The position numbers and the translations under genes are program-made. Below the pieces are notes generated by a model. That model searched no databases and was not told the DNA's origin. It saw only the letters and a list, made by a program, of their open reading frames with translations. Positions 15,832-25,624 of a stretch of DNA of 64,000 nt are shown piece after piece. This stretch comes from Helicobacter aurati (GTDB lineage: Bacteria > Campylobacterota > Campylobacteria > Campylobacterales > Helicobacteraceae), in the NCBI RefSeq assembly GCF_003364265.1, contig NZ_NXLW01000004.1:1-64000 (forward strand), given 5' to 3'. How positions within the stretch are numbered: position 1 is the stretch's first letter; each line of letters begins with the position of its first letter.

Positions 15832-16163
15832 ACAATATTTCAGTTAATGATATAATCAGGTTAATCTCTACCATATTTTAAAATGAAAATAGATAGTTAT
15901 AGATAAATTTTATTGTTTAATGTTAAATAAATGGTATCGAAGTTATAATGTTTTTCCAATCAAATAATCGTTATTTATTATCTATGAGATATGATAATTT
16001 TTGTAACATTATTAGATATGCAAGCTACTTTCTTTACAATAACAATAGCAAAAAACTTGAGAATAGAGTAGAATAAACCATTATGCTAAACTTCATTTGG
16101 AGAATTAAATTCCAATTAGAATCTACAAGTTTCGCACATAATTTCATATATTAAGGAGTAGTC
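15832..16163. other. divergent intergenic region between trxA and gltA
   Basis: About 330 AT-rich bases between two divergently transcribed genes. They must hold the gltA promoter. No gene, RNA structure or certain operator was recognised. An imperfect TTATTATCT...AGATATGATAA dyad near 15975-15996 is too degenerate to call. Confidence 0.4.
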
Positions 16164-17456
16164 ATGAGTAAAGATACAGTCACTCTTACTAATAATACGA
16201 CAGGTGAAAGTTTTGATTTTGATTTAATTACTTGTACACGAGGACCAAAGGCTATCAATTTTAGCAAACTCTTTGAGACTGCAAAGCTATTTTCTTATGA
16301 TCCAGGTTATAGCAGTACCGCAGGCTGTGAATCTACCATAAGCTATGTCAATGGTAAAAACGGTGAATTGCTCTACAAAGGCATTCCCATTCAGGAGTTG
16401 GTTGCAAACTATAAATTTACTGACGTGTGTCGCTTGTTGATTACAGATGAAGGTTTGCCAAAGAATCAAAACGAGTCTGATGAGTTTGATATAGAGTTAC
16501 GTCATAGAGGCTTTTTACACGAAAGATTAAAAAGTGTTTTTACGGCATTCCCAGATAAAGCACATCCTATGGCAACTCTATCGGCACTTGTGAGTGTTTT
16601 AGCAACACTTTATTATGATCATAAAGATATGGATGACGAAGATGATTATCAAACAATGGCAAGGAGAATCATTGCAAAAACTGCAACAATGGTTGCATTT
16701 TGTTATCGACACAGTATTGGTGCGCCATTTATCGAGCCAGATGTGGAAAAGAGCTATGTTGAAAATTTCTTATATATGCTACGTGGTTATCCACACGGTC
16801 GCTTTAAACGTAAGTTGCAAGGGGAAGAAAGCATCCGACCCGTTGAAGTTGAGGCTCTTGATAAGATTCTTACTCTCCATGCGGAACATGGGCAAAATGC
16901 TTCCACTACAACAGTGCGCAATGTAGCTTCTACTGGAGTGCATCCTTATGCGGCTATTTCCTCTGGAATATCAGCCCTATGGGGTCCTGCACATGGTGGT
17001 GCAAATGAGGCGGTATTAAGGCAGCTTAATGAAATTGGAGATGTAAATAATGTTGATAAATATATTGAACGTGTGAAAGATAAAAATGACCCCTTTAGAC
17101 TTATGGGGTTTGGGCATCGAGTATATAAAAACTATGATCCAAGAGCAAAAACCCTAAAAGCTTTAAAAGACGACCTAAATAAGCGCGGTATCAAAATGGA
17201 TATGCGACTTAGTGAAATTGCCGAAAAAGTAGAGGAAGTAGCACTTAACGATAGTTATTTTATCGAGCGCAAGCTTTATCCGAATGTAGATTTTTATAGC
17301 GGTATTATTCTTACAGCACTAAAGATTCCAACCGAGCTCTTTACTCCGATATTCGTATTGGGAAGAATGCCCGGGTGGTGCGCTAATTTAATTGAACATG
17401 TTAAAGATCCTTCTGTAAGGATTACGAGACCTAGGCAAGTGTATTTGGGTAAATAG
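16164..17456 (+). CDS. gltA: citrate synthase
   Basis: Condenses acetyl-CoA with oxaloacetate to citrate, entering the TCA cycle. The 430 residues fit the type II hexameric enzymes of Gram-negative bacteria. Visible are [20 protein letters not shown] at the N-terminus, the [20 protein letters not shown] region with a catalytic His, [12 protein letters not shown], and [15 protein letters not shown] with the second His and the CoA/citrate-binding Arg. AAGGAG precedes the ATG by five bases. The gene is monocistronic; a 680-bp gene-free stretch follows. Confidence 0.97.
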   Translation: MSKDTVTLTNNTTGESFDFDLITCTRGPKAINFSKLFETAKLFSYDPGYSSTAGCESTISYVNGKNGELLYKGIPIQELVANYKFTDVCRLLITDEGLPKNQNESDEFDIELRHRGFLHERLKSVFTAFPDKAHPMATLSALVSVLATLYYDHKDMDDEDDYQTMARRIIAKTATMVAFCYRHSIGAPFIEPDVEKSYVENFLYMLRGYPHGRFKRKLQGEESIRPVEVEALDKILTLHAEHGQNASTTTVRNVASTGVHPYAAISSGISALWGPAHGGANEAVLRQLNEIGDVNNVDKYIERVKDKNDPFRLMGFGHRVYKNYDPRAKTLKALKDDLNKRGIKMDMRLSEIAEKVEEVALNDSYFIERKLYPNVDFYSGIILTALKIPTELFTPIFVLGRMPGWCANLIEHVKDPSVRITRPRQVYLGK

Positions 17457-17954
17457 TTTAGCCCGATTTAAGCAAATTGGTAAGTAGAGATAAGTAGAGA
17501 GTTGGCTTTGGGCTCAAAGCAATAGGTACAGAAGTGTTAATATTCGAAGAATATCGTTTTGCTTTTTTGAATTGAATCAGTTGAGAGTTCATTTGCTAGG
17601 TTTGTATAGCTTTTATAAGCAAAGTCTGCTTGATATCTTTTATTTCTTTATAATGTAAATGATTCTGTGGTTTTAAAAGGATGAATCTGATCAAAAAGCT
17701 ACGAGTTTCGATGTTGGTAATCGTGTAGTTGTTATTGTCGTTATTAGGTTTTTGTAATTTTTAAACTCTGTGATATTTGTTCTAAGATTATTTAATAAAA
17801 TTAGGATTCAATATTGAGGTTATATATAATCGAAGAGTTGAAAAGTTGCAATAATCGTGATTTGTTGTATTAACTTTTTATTTCATAAAGCAGCAAGAAA
17901 TGAACCAAGAACTTCCAAGAATTTGAAATTTAAATTCCAAGATTTAGATTTATG

Positions 17955-17987
17955 GTTTGTATCGATGCAATTCGCATCGATACAAAC
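17955..17987. repeat. perfect 14-bp inverted repeat
   Basis: GTTTGTATCGATGC (17955-17968) is followed after AATTC by its exact reverse complement GCATCGATACAAAC (17974-17987). As RNA this is a strong hairpin without a downstream T-run, so it is not a standard terminator. As DNA it could be a protein-binding or recombination site. Confidence 0.85.
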
Positions 17988-18015
17988 TAACGAACCACAA
18001 GATATAAATCATAAG

Positions 18016-18039
18016 TTATTCTCTAATATTAGAGAATAA
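18016..18039. repeat. perfect 24-bp palindrome
   Basis: TTATTCTCTAAT directly followed by its reverse complement ATTAGAGAATAA, with no spacer. It lies 28 bases after the preceding inverted repeat, between two convergent genes. It could act as a bidirectional terminator or an operator-like site. Confidence 0.85.
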
Positions 18040-18136
18040 TATCCAAATTTAATATCCAACTTAGCCTTTTGTTTTTGTGCAAGCTTATATGATTCTAAGC
18101 TTGATTCTGCAGAAGTTACATTATGTATGAGGTAAA

Positions 18137-18694
18137 TTATTGTAATAATTCTTCGACAGTGTGCGATAGTCTTCTTGCTTGATCTGCATTAATATTTAAT
18201 ACTTGTTCCCCACCTTTTAATGCTTTTTCGTATGCTTCTTTATCCATAGCTACAAGTACATATATTATTTGCGGATTGGATTTCCTGTCAATCCATCTTT
18301 CTACCATTTGTGTTTGTTGTAGATTCAGCTCCACTTTTTGTTTGGCTGCTTGTAGGTTGTTTTCAGAAATTTTCATACCATCACTTTGTGCTAAATCTTT
18401 GATTGCTTGTTCTACTTTAACACTCACGGTTTGTGCTATTTGGATCCTAGCATTCATAGTAGCTTGATTGGTTGCATAGTCTATGTTACCGTCAAGAAAT
18501 TTAGCCGAACCCACTGCCACAACCATTGCATTAGCCTTTTCCTTCCCTGCTGCAATGCTATTAACCCATTTAGGCTCGTCAGAGTTAGAAGTGACTGACT
18601 GGGATTTATCCCCACAAGACAATAAGAATACTCCAAGAATAGCAGCGAAAGCAGCTTTGTTCATGTAAGATAATATATTGTTGTTTTTCATCAT
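18137..18694 (-). CDS. LPP20-family lipoprotein
   Basis: A 185-residue lipoprotein with a signal peptide ending in a lipobox (VFLLSCGD), so acylated on Cys and anchored in the outer membrane. The body carries the LPP20-type segment IDYATNQATMNARIQIAQTV and IIYVLVAMDKEAYEKAL. This family includes H. pylori Lpp20 (HP1456), a surface-exposed antigen; its molecular role is not settled. Start at ATG 18694 with AAGGGGAATA before it; the next ATG is adjacent. Confidence 0.85.
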   Translation of the reverse strand: MMKNNNILSYMNKAAFAAILGVFLLSCGDKSQSVTSNSDEPKWVNSIAAGKEKANAMVVAVGSAKFLDGNIDYATNQATMNARIQIAQTVSVKVEQAIKDLAQSDGMKISENNLQAAKQKVELNLQQTQMVERWIDRKSNPQIIYVLVAMDKEAYEKALKGGEQVLNINADQARRLSHTVEELLQ

Positions 18695-18865
18695 ATTCCC
18701 CTTAAGAAATTCAAACTGATTCTTATTTTACAATAAAATTGTATATGACATTGCAAAATCGATTTGAAGAAATGACAAGATTCTTAATTACTATATTATT
18801 CCTAATATTAATACTTAAATCATTGTAGTATTTAAAATTCATTACTTAAGCTATTGTTATTCGAA

Positions 18866-19624
18866 TTACGAGGATGTAATAGCAAAAGCCCTTGCAGGAA
18901 ATCCGGGAAATCCTTTAAATTTAGGCACACCAATTATTATAATGCTTCCACAAGGAGGCAGTAAGTCAAGATTCTTTAATAATTCAATTTGGTATTTGTT
19001 GTTTTCCAAGACAAATTTCTCTGCCAACAAATGCCCATTTTTTCTAATATCACAGCTTGCATCGGTATCCAATGTCTCATGTCCTATTGCACATATACCA
19101 CGTTGATTGATTAAGAAATCTAAAGCCTCTATACTCCAACCGGGAGTATGTGATACACCGTTTGAATCCTTGTGGGTAAAATCTTCTTTTTCCCAACGTT
19201 TACTCCATCCACTTTGGAAAGCCACAAAACTATCTTGTGAAATTTCTCCATATTCTTTTTCGAAATCAATAATATCTTGAGTTGTTAGAATAAAATCAGG
19301 ATTTTCTCTTACCTCTTGTTCTTTATTAATGACAAAAAGAGGCAGAATAAACTCTTTAAGCTCAATTTCTTCGAGTGTTCTTTTGTTTTCCACAAAATGC
19401 ACAGGGGCATCGATATGCGTACCATATTGCGTTACAAAAGATACCTTATTGACGAAAAAGCCATCTCGTTTTACTGTATAAGGCGTTTCTATTTCGACAT
19501 CAGGAAAAGAACCAAATTTTGGAATCTTGCTATGTACCTCATGTGTAAGATCTATCCATTTCCCTTTACGTAACGTTTCTAATGCTTGTGTGATGGCAGT
19601 TTGTGTATGTGTCGTTTGTTTCAT
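18866..19624 (-). CDS. cyclase-family metal-dependent hydrolase (KynB-like)
   Basis: 252 residues of the cyclase/kynurenine formamidase family. The metal-binding motif is seen as QYGTHIDAPVHF near residues 67-78 (His, Asp, His), with ICAIGHETLDTDA near 177-190 giving further ligands. WIDLTHEVHSKIP at the start is also conserved. In other bacteria the family hydrolyses N-formylkynurenine or related cyclic amides, but no kynurenine pathway gene is next to it, so the substrate is open. An AAGGAAGTACA site precedes the ATG. Confidence 0.82.
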   Translation of the reverse strand: MKQTTHTQTAITQALETLRKGKWIDLTHEVHSKIPKFGSFPDVEIETPYTVKRDGFFVNKVSFVTQYGTHIDAPVHFVENKRTLEEIELKEFILPLFVINKEQEVRENPDFILTTQDIIDFEKEYGEISQDSFVAFQSGWSKRWEKEDFTHKDSNGVSHTPGWSIEALDFLINQRGICAIGHETLDTDASCDIRKNGHLLAEKFVLENNKYQIELLKNLDLLPPCGSIIIIGVPKFKGFPGFPARAFAITSS

Positions 19625-19685
19625 TGTACTTCCTTATATTACAGAATTTGACGCGTCAAAGATTGTAATCTTGGATTCTAAATGG

Positions 19686-20279
19686 TTATAGCAAGTGCCC
19701 CAATTTATTTTTTTTGACTTTAAGATATTCTCTATTATACTCATTTGGTTCAATAATAATAGAATCTCTAACACATTTTGCATATTTTTGCATTTGATTT
19801 ATTTTACGAGGATTATTGGTGAGCAATCTAATTTCAGAAATATTAAAATGCTTGAAAATTTCTCCTACAATATCATATTCGCGCATGTCTTTATCAAAAC
19901 CTAATGCTTCGTTTGCTTCTACGGTATCCATGCCACCGTCTTGTAAATTATAGGCATTGATTTTATTGAATAATCCAATACCCCTTCCTTCTTGCCGCAA
20001 ATAAATCAGCATGCCGCCTTGCTCATAGATTCTTTGCATAGCAAAAGCTAACTCGGGTCCACAATCGCATTTTCTTGAGCCAAATACATCTCCAGTAAGA
20101 CATTCTGAATGAATACGCACTAAAGGAATGTTTGGCAAAGGATCGGTGAAAACTACTAAATGCTCCACAGCAGTTTCTTTTGTATTGGATTGCTGGTGTT
20201 TATATTCGCGAAATGCTTTGGTTTGAAAATTGCCAAACCTTGTGGGCAACTTCGCTTGGTTTGAAATTTCAATATTCAT
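19686..20279 (-). CDS. ribA: GTP cyclohydrolase II
   Basis: Opens GTP to the pyrimidine precursor of riboflavin, the first committed step of flavin synthesis. The zinc cysteines are in SECLTGDVFGSRKCDCG; the catalytic region is YLRQEGRGIGLFNKINAYNL followed by TVEANEALGF. It is a stand-alone RibA without a fused RibB domain. Start chosen at ATG 20279 (about 197 residues) since the family begins near there and GGAG lies eight bases upstream; the frame remains open upstream to 20351. Confidence 0.94.
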   Translation of the reverse strand: MNIEISNQAKLPTRFGNFQTKAFREYKHQQSNTKETAVEHLVVFTDPLPNIPLVRIHSECLTGDVFGSRKCDCGPELAFAMQRIYEQGGMLIYLRQEGRGIGLFNKINAYNLQDGGMDTVEANEALGFDKDMREYDIVGEIFKHFNISEIRLLTNNPRKINQMQKYAKCVRDSIIIEPNEYNREYLKVKKNKLGHLL

Positions 20280-20431
20280 AGTGTTGTCTCCAAGGAATAT
20301 TTGTTTTTCATTGAAAAAACAAAATAGTATCGTAGAATTAATATAAAACATGAATTATAGAGTATCATTCTAAAACTATAGACAATAAGCCTATATCATC
20401 AGTAAATTCAAGTGATATTTAGGATTCAATA

Positions 20432-21769
20432 ATGAAGTTTGTAAAAGGATATGACATGAGTAAAAGTGAGGAATTATCAAGAGGTGATTGTTTGCAAACA
20501 GAAGCAAAACAAGGCAAGGTGGATAATCAATTGTTGCAACTGGAGCAAAAGCAAAAAAAGTTTTGCAAGAGCGGGAAACTTCCTAGAGGGTTCGAGCTTT
20601 CTGGCATTAAGTCGTATATTAAATACAAAAACCGTTTTGATCTTGCGTTGGTATATTCACAAGAAGATTGCAATGCTGCTGGAGTGTGGACGCAAAATAG
20701 CATGCAGGCAGCTTGTGTTCTTTACAATAAATCACATATTCAGAATCCTATTCGAGCAATTATGATTAATTCGGGTTGTGCGAATGCCTGCACTGGGGTA
20801 CAAGGAGATAAGAATTGTTTCAGTCTTGCTAAGGCATTAGCTAATGAATTGCAAATAGATTCTACACAAGTTTTGTTAGCTTCCACAGGAGTTATTGGAG
20901 AGCAATTACCCATAGAGAGGATGTTTTGTGCTATTCCTAAGCTAGCAGCTAGTAAAGCCACTACTAGGGATTCTATTAAATACGCAAGTAAAGCTATTAT
21001 GACGACGGATACTTATCCAAAAACTTACGGAGTAAAGGTTTCCTTTGGTAAGTTGAAAGGTAGAATTTGGGGGATGGCGAAAGGTTCTGGAATGATTCAC
21101 CCCAATATGGCGACCTTATTAGGTTTTATCCTTACGGATATATCCATAGATAAATCTCTCTTGCAAGAAGCATTGCGAGAAGTCGTACAGGAGAGTTTTA
21201 ATCAAATTAGTGTTGATGGTGATACCTCCACTAATGATATGATTATTCTTCTCTCCAATAAAGCAGCTAAGAATCAAGAAATCACAACACAAAATCGCGA
21301 TTATCAGGAATTTAAACGCGCATTAATGCAGGTGTGCGTCTCTCTTGCCAAACAAATCGCTAAAGATGGCGAGGGGGCAACGCATTTATTAGAAGTAATA
21401 CTTAAGGGGGCAAAAACAAAAGAACAAGCACGTAGGCTTAGTCGAGCGGTTATTTCCTCGAATCTTGTTAAAACAGCTATTTTTGGTAAAGACGCAAATT
21501 GGGGTAGAATTATTTGCGCTATGGGGTATAGTGAAGTAGCATTTGATGCAAGTAAATTACACTTGGTTTTTGCTAGCAAAAATGGCAAAGTTACGATTGT
21601 AAGGAATGGTGTAGGCGTAAAATTTAATGAGAATAAAGCACGTAAGATTCTTAGTGCGTCAAAAGTGCGTATGATTATTCATTTATATGATGGAGAATAT
21701 GAAGCAAAAGCTTGGGGTTGTGATTTAAGTTATGGCTACATACGTATCAATGCTGATTATCGCTCATGA
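20432..21769 (+). CDS. argJ: bifunctional ornithine acetyltransferase / N-acetylglutamate synthase
   Basis: ArgJ transfers the acetyl group from N-acetylornithine to glutamate, recycling acetyl groups in arginine synthesis. The self-cleavage and nucleophile Thr lies in GSGMIHPNMATLLGFILTD. SVDGDTSTNDMIILLSN and KTAIFGKDANWGRIICAMGY are hallmark segments. At 445 residues it is longer than usual at the N-terminus (about 400). The first about 45 residues are charged and unlike the family, so a later start is possible, for example ATG 20456. It is transcribed alone, away from other arg genes. Confidence 0.94.
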   Translation: MKFVKGYDMSKSEELSRGDCLQTEAKQGKVDNQLLQLEQKQKKFCKSGKLPRGFELSGIKSYIKYKNRFDLALVYSQEDCNAAGVWTQNSMQAACVLYNKSHIQNPIRAIMINSGCANACTGVQGDKNCFSLAKALANELQIDSTQVLLASTGVIGEQLPIERMFCAIPKLAASKATTRDSIKYASKAIMTTDTYPKTYGVKVSFGKLKGRIWGMAKGSGMIHPNMATLLGFILTDISIDKSLLQEALREVVQESFNQISVDGDTSTNDMIILLSNKAAKNQEITTQNRDYQEFKRALMQVCVSLAKQIAKDGEGATHLLEVILKGAKTKEQARRLSRAVISSNLVKTAIFGKDANWGRIICAMGYSEVAFDASKLHLVFASKNGKVTIVRNGVGVKFNENKARKILSASKVRMIIHLYDGEYEAKAWGCDLSYGYIRINADYRS

Positions 21770-21782
21770 AGTTGTGTTAATC

Positions 21783-21806
21783 TTTGGAATCTTTTAGGAT
21801 TCTAAA
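21783..21806 (+). terminator. hairpin downstream of argJ
   Basis: TTTGGAATC (21783-21791), loop TTTTAG, GATTCTAAA (21798-21806) form a nine-pair stem with one G-U pair, 14 bases after the argJ stop. No long T-run follows on the plus strand, so termination is likely but not certain. Confidence 0.5.
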
Positions 21807-21929
21807 TGTCTTGTATCAGCAGGCAATTGGCGATATTGCGGTTGTTTCAAGCAATTGTTCGATAATGTAGATTCCGATTTGAAATAAGGCAAAAATATAG
21901 GTGAGTTATGAATCATAAGAATCTAAGAA

Positions 21930-23372
21930 TTAACGCAAATAATCATCCTCCATTCTAACAATATCATCTTCTCCTAAATATTCACCTACTTGTACTTCTA
22001 TTATTACCAAATCAATATTGCCCGGATTTGTCAAGCGATGTGTCTCTCCCATAGGAATATAGGTTGATTCATTGGGTTTTAAAAAAAACTCTTGCGTACC
22101 TATTTGGACAATGGCACTTCCACTAACGACAATCCAATGCTCATTCCTATGATAATGTTTTTGTAGGCTTAATCTCTGTTTGGGTTTTACAAGGATACTT
22201 TTTAGTTTGTAGTGATGAGATTCTAAGAGAACTTTATAATTACCCCAAGGTCTATGTACTTCGTTGTGATTGTTTACAAGATTTGCATTTGTTTTTTGTA
22301 GCGTCTGTACGATTTGTTTTACTTCTTGTGTGCTCCCCTTTTTCGCGATAAGCAGCACATCAAACGTGTCGATAACGATATAATCATTCAACCCAATAGT
22401 TGCCACAGCCTTATTTGACATGATGAGATTATTAGTTGAATGAATGCTTTCTAATATTCCCTTACTGATATTGTTTGCTGTGTCTTTGTGCCATAACTTT
22501 CCCCATACTTCTTGTAAGGCATCAAAACAACCTACATCGTTCCATTGAAAATTTCCCTCTACCATTTTAAGCTTTTTTGTTTTTTCTATTAAGGCATAAT
22601 CAATGCTTATATCTTCTATTTTCGCGCTTAACGTTTTATCTATTCGCAAGAATTGATGTGATGATGTCTGTTGTCTTTGCAAGCTTTTAACAATTTCCAA
22701 ACATATCTGATACATTTCTGGTTGATATATTTGCATTTCTTCCAGAAATATTCCTGCTTCATAGCAAAACATACCACTATTCCAATAGTAACAGCCTTGT
22801 TGTAAATAAGCTTGCGCAACGTCTAAACTAGGTTTTTCATGGAAGGCAATCACATTATGTGTCGCGCTGTGCCCGTTATTATAATCCTTATTGGTTTCAA
22901 TGTATCCATAACCAGTGTGCGCATAGAGAGGAAGAATGCCAAAAACAACAATATATCCTTGTTTCGCTAGAGATTCTGCTTGTCTTATACTTTGTTTATA
23001 GGCTTCTTCGTTATCGATTAAATGGTCGCTAGGGATACTCAATATAATTTCATGTGGATTAGTTTGTGCGGTTATTAGCGCGCTTATCGTAAGAGCTGCA
23101 GCGGTATTGCGCGGGCAAGATTCTAAAATAAAGGAATCTATCGCAATATGTTCTTCCTTTGCCTCATCGAGTGCCAAAAAATAATGTAATTCATTGGTGA
23201 TAATCTCAAGTCTGTCTTGTTCCTCGTTGCGCAATAATTCTGCATTGCGTCTAAGTGTGAGCTTGAAAAGAGAATCTTCGCCTATGAGTTTGATAAATTG
23301 TTTTGGCATTAAGCTTCTAGAGAGAGGAAATAGTCTCGTGCCACTGCCACCACATAGAATCGAAATGGTCAT
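21930..23372 (-). CDS. manC: mannose-1-phosphate guanylyltransferase / mannose-6-phosphate isomerase
   Basis: A two-domain type II enzyme making GDP-mannose, a precursor of GDP-fucose and of LPS or capsule sugars. The N-terminal nucleotidyltransferase starts with ILCGGSGTRLFPLSRSLMPK (the GxGTRxxPxS..PKQ signature). NWDV-like FQWNDVGCFDAL is near residue 270. The C-terminal isomerase part is a cupin: EVHRPWGNYKVLLES, LSLQKHYHRNEHWIVVSG, IPMGETHRLTNPG. 480 residues is the normal size. Its ATG follows one base after the sppA stop, with GGAGG inside the sppA end acting as ribosome binding site, so the pair is coupled. Confidence 0.95.
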   Translation of the reverse strand: MTISILCGGSGTRLFPLSRSLMPKQFIKLIGEDSLFKLTLRRNAELLRNEEQDRLEIITNELHYFLALDEAKEEHIAIDSFILESCPRNTAAALTISALITAQTNPHEIILSIPSDHLIDNEEAYKQSIRQAESLAKQGYIVVFGILPLYAHTGYGYIETNKDYNNGHSATHNVIAFHEKPSLDVAQAYLQQGCYYWNSGMFCYEAGIFLEEMQIYQPEMYQICLEIVKSLQRQQTSSHQFLRIDKTLSAKIEDISIDYALIEKTKKLKMVEGNFQWNDVGCFDALQEVWGKLWHKDTANNISKGILESIHSTNNLIMSNKAVATIGLNDYIVIDTFDVLLIAKKGSTQEVKQIVQTLQKTNANLVNNHNEVHRPWGNYKVLLESHHYKLKSILVKPKQRLSLQKHYHRNEHWIVVSGSAIVQIGTQEFFLKPNESTYIPMGETHRLTNPGNIDLVIIEVQVGEYLGEDDIVRMEDDYLR

Positions 23373-23373
23373 T

Positions 23374-24261
23374 TTACCTCCATATTGCTTGCATTTGAGG
23401 GTATGTTAATGCGAGAACTTTTTGCAGTGAAGAATCAACTAGAGAATCTAAATAGCTCTGAATCTTGGCTTTTTTGAGCCATACGGGATTTTGTATATTG
23501 GCTAGATGTTGGAGTTGCTCTATTGCTTTATCCATGCTGTCTATTTTATCAATCAATCCTATTTCTAAGGCATCATGCGCATTAAATATTCTACCATTTG
23601 CAAAGAAATCAGGATTCTGATTCTTTAGTCGTTTTCCTCTAGCCTGTATTACATCAGAATAAAACATTTGGTAGTTTTGTTGTGTGAGGGTATTTATCAT
23701 ATCAGATTCTTGTTTGCTCCATTCTCTTGTGATTGTGCCAGCCTCTTTGTATGCTCCTGCCTTTGCTCCCTGTGGTTTAATGCCCATTTTTTGCATGATT
23801 TCTTCGATGTTATAACTTGCAAAAATCACTCCAATAGAACCTATTAGCGCGCCTCTATTGGCGTAAATTGTTTCTGCATACATGCCTGCATAATATGCAC
23901 CACTTGCCATAAGTGATTGCACATAAGCAACAACAGGCATTCTCTCTTGCAAATCCTTTATCATATCTGCTATTTCAATACTCGCGCCAACGCCTCCGCC
24001 AGGAGAATTAATAATAAGCAATGCGCCTTTAATGTTTGGATTCTTTTTAATAGTTTCTATCTGTTCGCGAAAGACATTGCTGTCCATAATAGGAAAGTCG
24101 AGATAGATTTTTGCTAGATTCGGAACGGCATGAGGTTTCCAATCAAAAGTATTAAACAATACAAAACAAAGCAATAAGACAATAAGCATGCCTTTAAAAT
24201 ATTTTGTGAAAAATTCTAGAATCTTTACAATAGTGCGACATATTGTGTAGAACAAACGCAT
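23374..24261 (-). CDS. sppA: signal peptide peptidase SppA (S49 protease)
   Basis: An inner-membrane serine protease that degrades cleaved signal peptides. One N-terminal membrane segment (GMLIVLLLCFVLFNTF) anchors it, facing the periplasm. The S49 Ser is in YVQSLMASGAYYAGMYA near residue 118 and the general-base Lys in GAKAGAYKEAG near 170. NSPGGGVGASIEI is the conserved glycine-rich strand. At 295 residues it is the short, single-domain type. It is followed immediately by manC. Confidence 0.93.
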   Translation of the reverse strand: MRLFYTICRTIVKILEFFTKYFKGMLIVLLLCFVLFNTFDWKPHAVPNLAKIYLDFPIMDSNVFREQIETIKKNPNIKGALLIINSPGGGVGASIEIADMIKDLQERMPVVAYVQSLMASGAYYAGMYAETIYANRGALIGSIGVIFASYNIEEIMQKMGIKPQGAKAGAYKEAGTITREWSKQESDMINTLTQQNYQMFYSDVIQARGKRLKNQNPDFFANGRIFNAHDALEIGLIDKIDSMDKAIEQLQHLANIQNPVWLKKAKIQSYLDSLVDSSLQKVLALTYPQMQAIWR

Positions 24262-24486
24262 AACAATCCTTAAAATAATATTCTGATATTATATCCTTTA
24301 TTTAGATTCTGATTATCAATCTACTTAGTATCATCTAAGGCAATACTTCGCCTAATATGATATTATTCTCTAATAGGCTTTGAATTTTAGGATATTAACA
24401 TTATTCTTTGGTTTTATAGAGTTTCTGCTTGAGGTTTGTTGTTTGTCTTTGGCTTATAGGTAACAAGAATAGAATCTCATATTGAT

Positions 24487-25125
24487 TTAGAAAGGGCTAC
24501 TTACATAAAGTGGAGTACATGGCTCATAAAAATCTTTTTTATCGAGTATTGTAGGTAGAATCAGGTTTGTTTGTGGATTCTGTGTTTGTCCAAGTTGTAT
24601 TTGCCCGTCTTTATAAAAAAACGATTGATTACCAAAAGCCTTAATTTCGTTGTGCGTATTAAAATGAAAAATATTTGTTGCATAGAGCGGAATATGTTTT
24701 GTGAGATGAAGAGTTTGTAGAAAAATATGTGTAAGCTTGATTGCACTAAGACTCCCAGCCCCTCTTGCATAGTAAATACCTGTGATGTTATTGATATTTT
24801 GTAGCACGTGTATAATTTGAAATATAGCAGCTGTGCTTTTGGTATATGGTGCAACGTGTGTATGCGCAAAAGAAATGTTACAAGGATAGTTATGATATTT
24901 TACGTTAGTCGACTCTAATGTTTGCTTGTCAAATGTAAATATATTGGCAAATAGGAAAGGCAGAATATCGCTAACATGTCCTTCTATTTGCAATGAGACT
25001 ATAAGTTGTTTGTTGTGCAATGGGGGAGATTCTCTATCGGGGATATTGGAATATACGGCGAATATTACCGGGCTTTGTACGCTAATTAACAACAAGTCGC
25101 TACTATCAAATGCTTTCATAGCCAT
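24487..25125 (-). CDS. tsaB: TsaB-like protein for tRNA threonylcarbamoyladenosine synthesis
   Basis: TsaB is the partner of TsaD and TsaE in making the t6A modification at position 37 of ANN-decoding tRNAs. The 212-residue protein is divergent. The recognisable segment is IYYARGAGSLSAIKLTHIFLQTL, corresponding to the GPGSFTGLRIG stretch of TsaB, followed by the helix and strand of an ASKHA fold. The C-terminal part is strongly diverged, as in other Helicobacter. It overlaps the end of dgkA by ten bases, so translation is coupled. Confidence 0.75.
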   Translation of the reverse strand: MAMKAFDSSDLLLISVQSPVIFAVYSNIPDRESPPLHNKQLIVSLQIEGHVSDILPFLFANIFTFDKQTLESTNVKYHNYPCNISFAHTHVAPYTKSTAAIFQIIHVLQNINNITGIYYARGAGSLSAIKLTHIFLQTLHLTKHIPLYATNIFHFNTHNEIKAFGNQSFFYKDGQIQLGQTQNPQTNLILPTILDKKDFYEPCTPLYVSSPF

Positions 25126-25532
25126 TTCTCATAGACAAAAAGTATCCAAACAATACATAAAAAAAGCAATCCAAGCATTTGCGCTGCGCTTCCCATGTCT
25201 TTGGCTTTCTTTGTGAATGGGTGTAATTCCAAGCTCGTATGATCTATGGCATTTTCTATTGCTGAATTAAAAAGTTCAATGATGATACATAAAAACGCGG
25301 GCAAGATTAAAAGAATCTTTTGAGTAAATCCATCGCCTAACCAGATTCCTGCAATGCACGTAATGAAACCAATACAAACAACTTGACGAAATCCTTCTTC
25401 ATCAATAAACGCCGCTTTGATTCCGTCTAGTGAATATAATGTAGCGCAATACAGACGTTTCATGCCTTTTTTACCTTTTTTGTTGTTTCTAGTGAATTGT
25501 GGGGATTGCTTGGAGGGAGTGTTTTTGTCCAT
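25116..25532 (-). CDS. dgkA: diacylglycerol kinase
   Basis: A small three-helix membrane enzyme that phosphorylates diacylglycerol, recycling it into phosphatidate. The family signature is IIELFNSAIENAIDHTSLELHPFTKKAKDMGSAAQ, with catalytic and Mg-binding Glu residues, between hydrophobic helices. Length 138 fits, although the first about 23 residues are a charged leader. ATG 25532 is used, but ATG 25466 (MKRLYCATLYS), preceded by AAAAAAGG, would give the more usual N-terminus. Confidence 0.9.
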   Translation of the reverse strand: MDKNTPSKQSPQFTRNNKKGKKGMKRLYCATLYSLDGIKAAFIDEEGFRQVVCIGFITCIAGIWLGDGFTQKILLILPAFLCIIIELFNSAIENAIDHTSLELHPFTKKAKDMGSAAQMLGLLFLCIVWILFVYEKWL

Positions 25533-25624
25533 ATTGTTGTCCGTTTTTATCTAAATTGTAGCATGATTTTGTAGAACTTCTGATTGTGCAGTTATATAGA
25601 AATGCGTAAAATATGAAAGTGGAT

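Larger units (their letters stand above)
17457..18136. other. 680-bp gene-free region downstream of gltA
   Basis: Between gltA and the convergent lipoprotein gene there is AT-rich DNA without a credible gene. It contains two perfect palindromes (17955-17987 and 18016-18039). A short frame at 17857-18039 has no ribosome binding site and consists mostly of palindrome sequence, so it is not called a gene. Confidence 0.6.

Noticed and set aside
15975-15996. Possible Fur-like box between trxA and gltA
   Set aside because: The dyad is imperfect and the region is too AT-rich to separate it from chance.
17857-18039. 60-codon frame after gltA
   Set aside because: Begins without a ribosome binding site and much of it is palindrome sequence.
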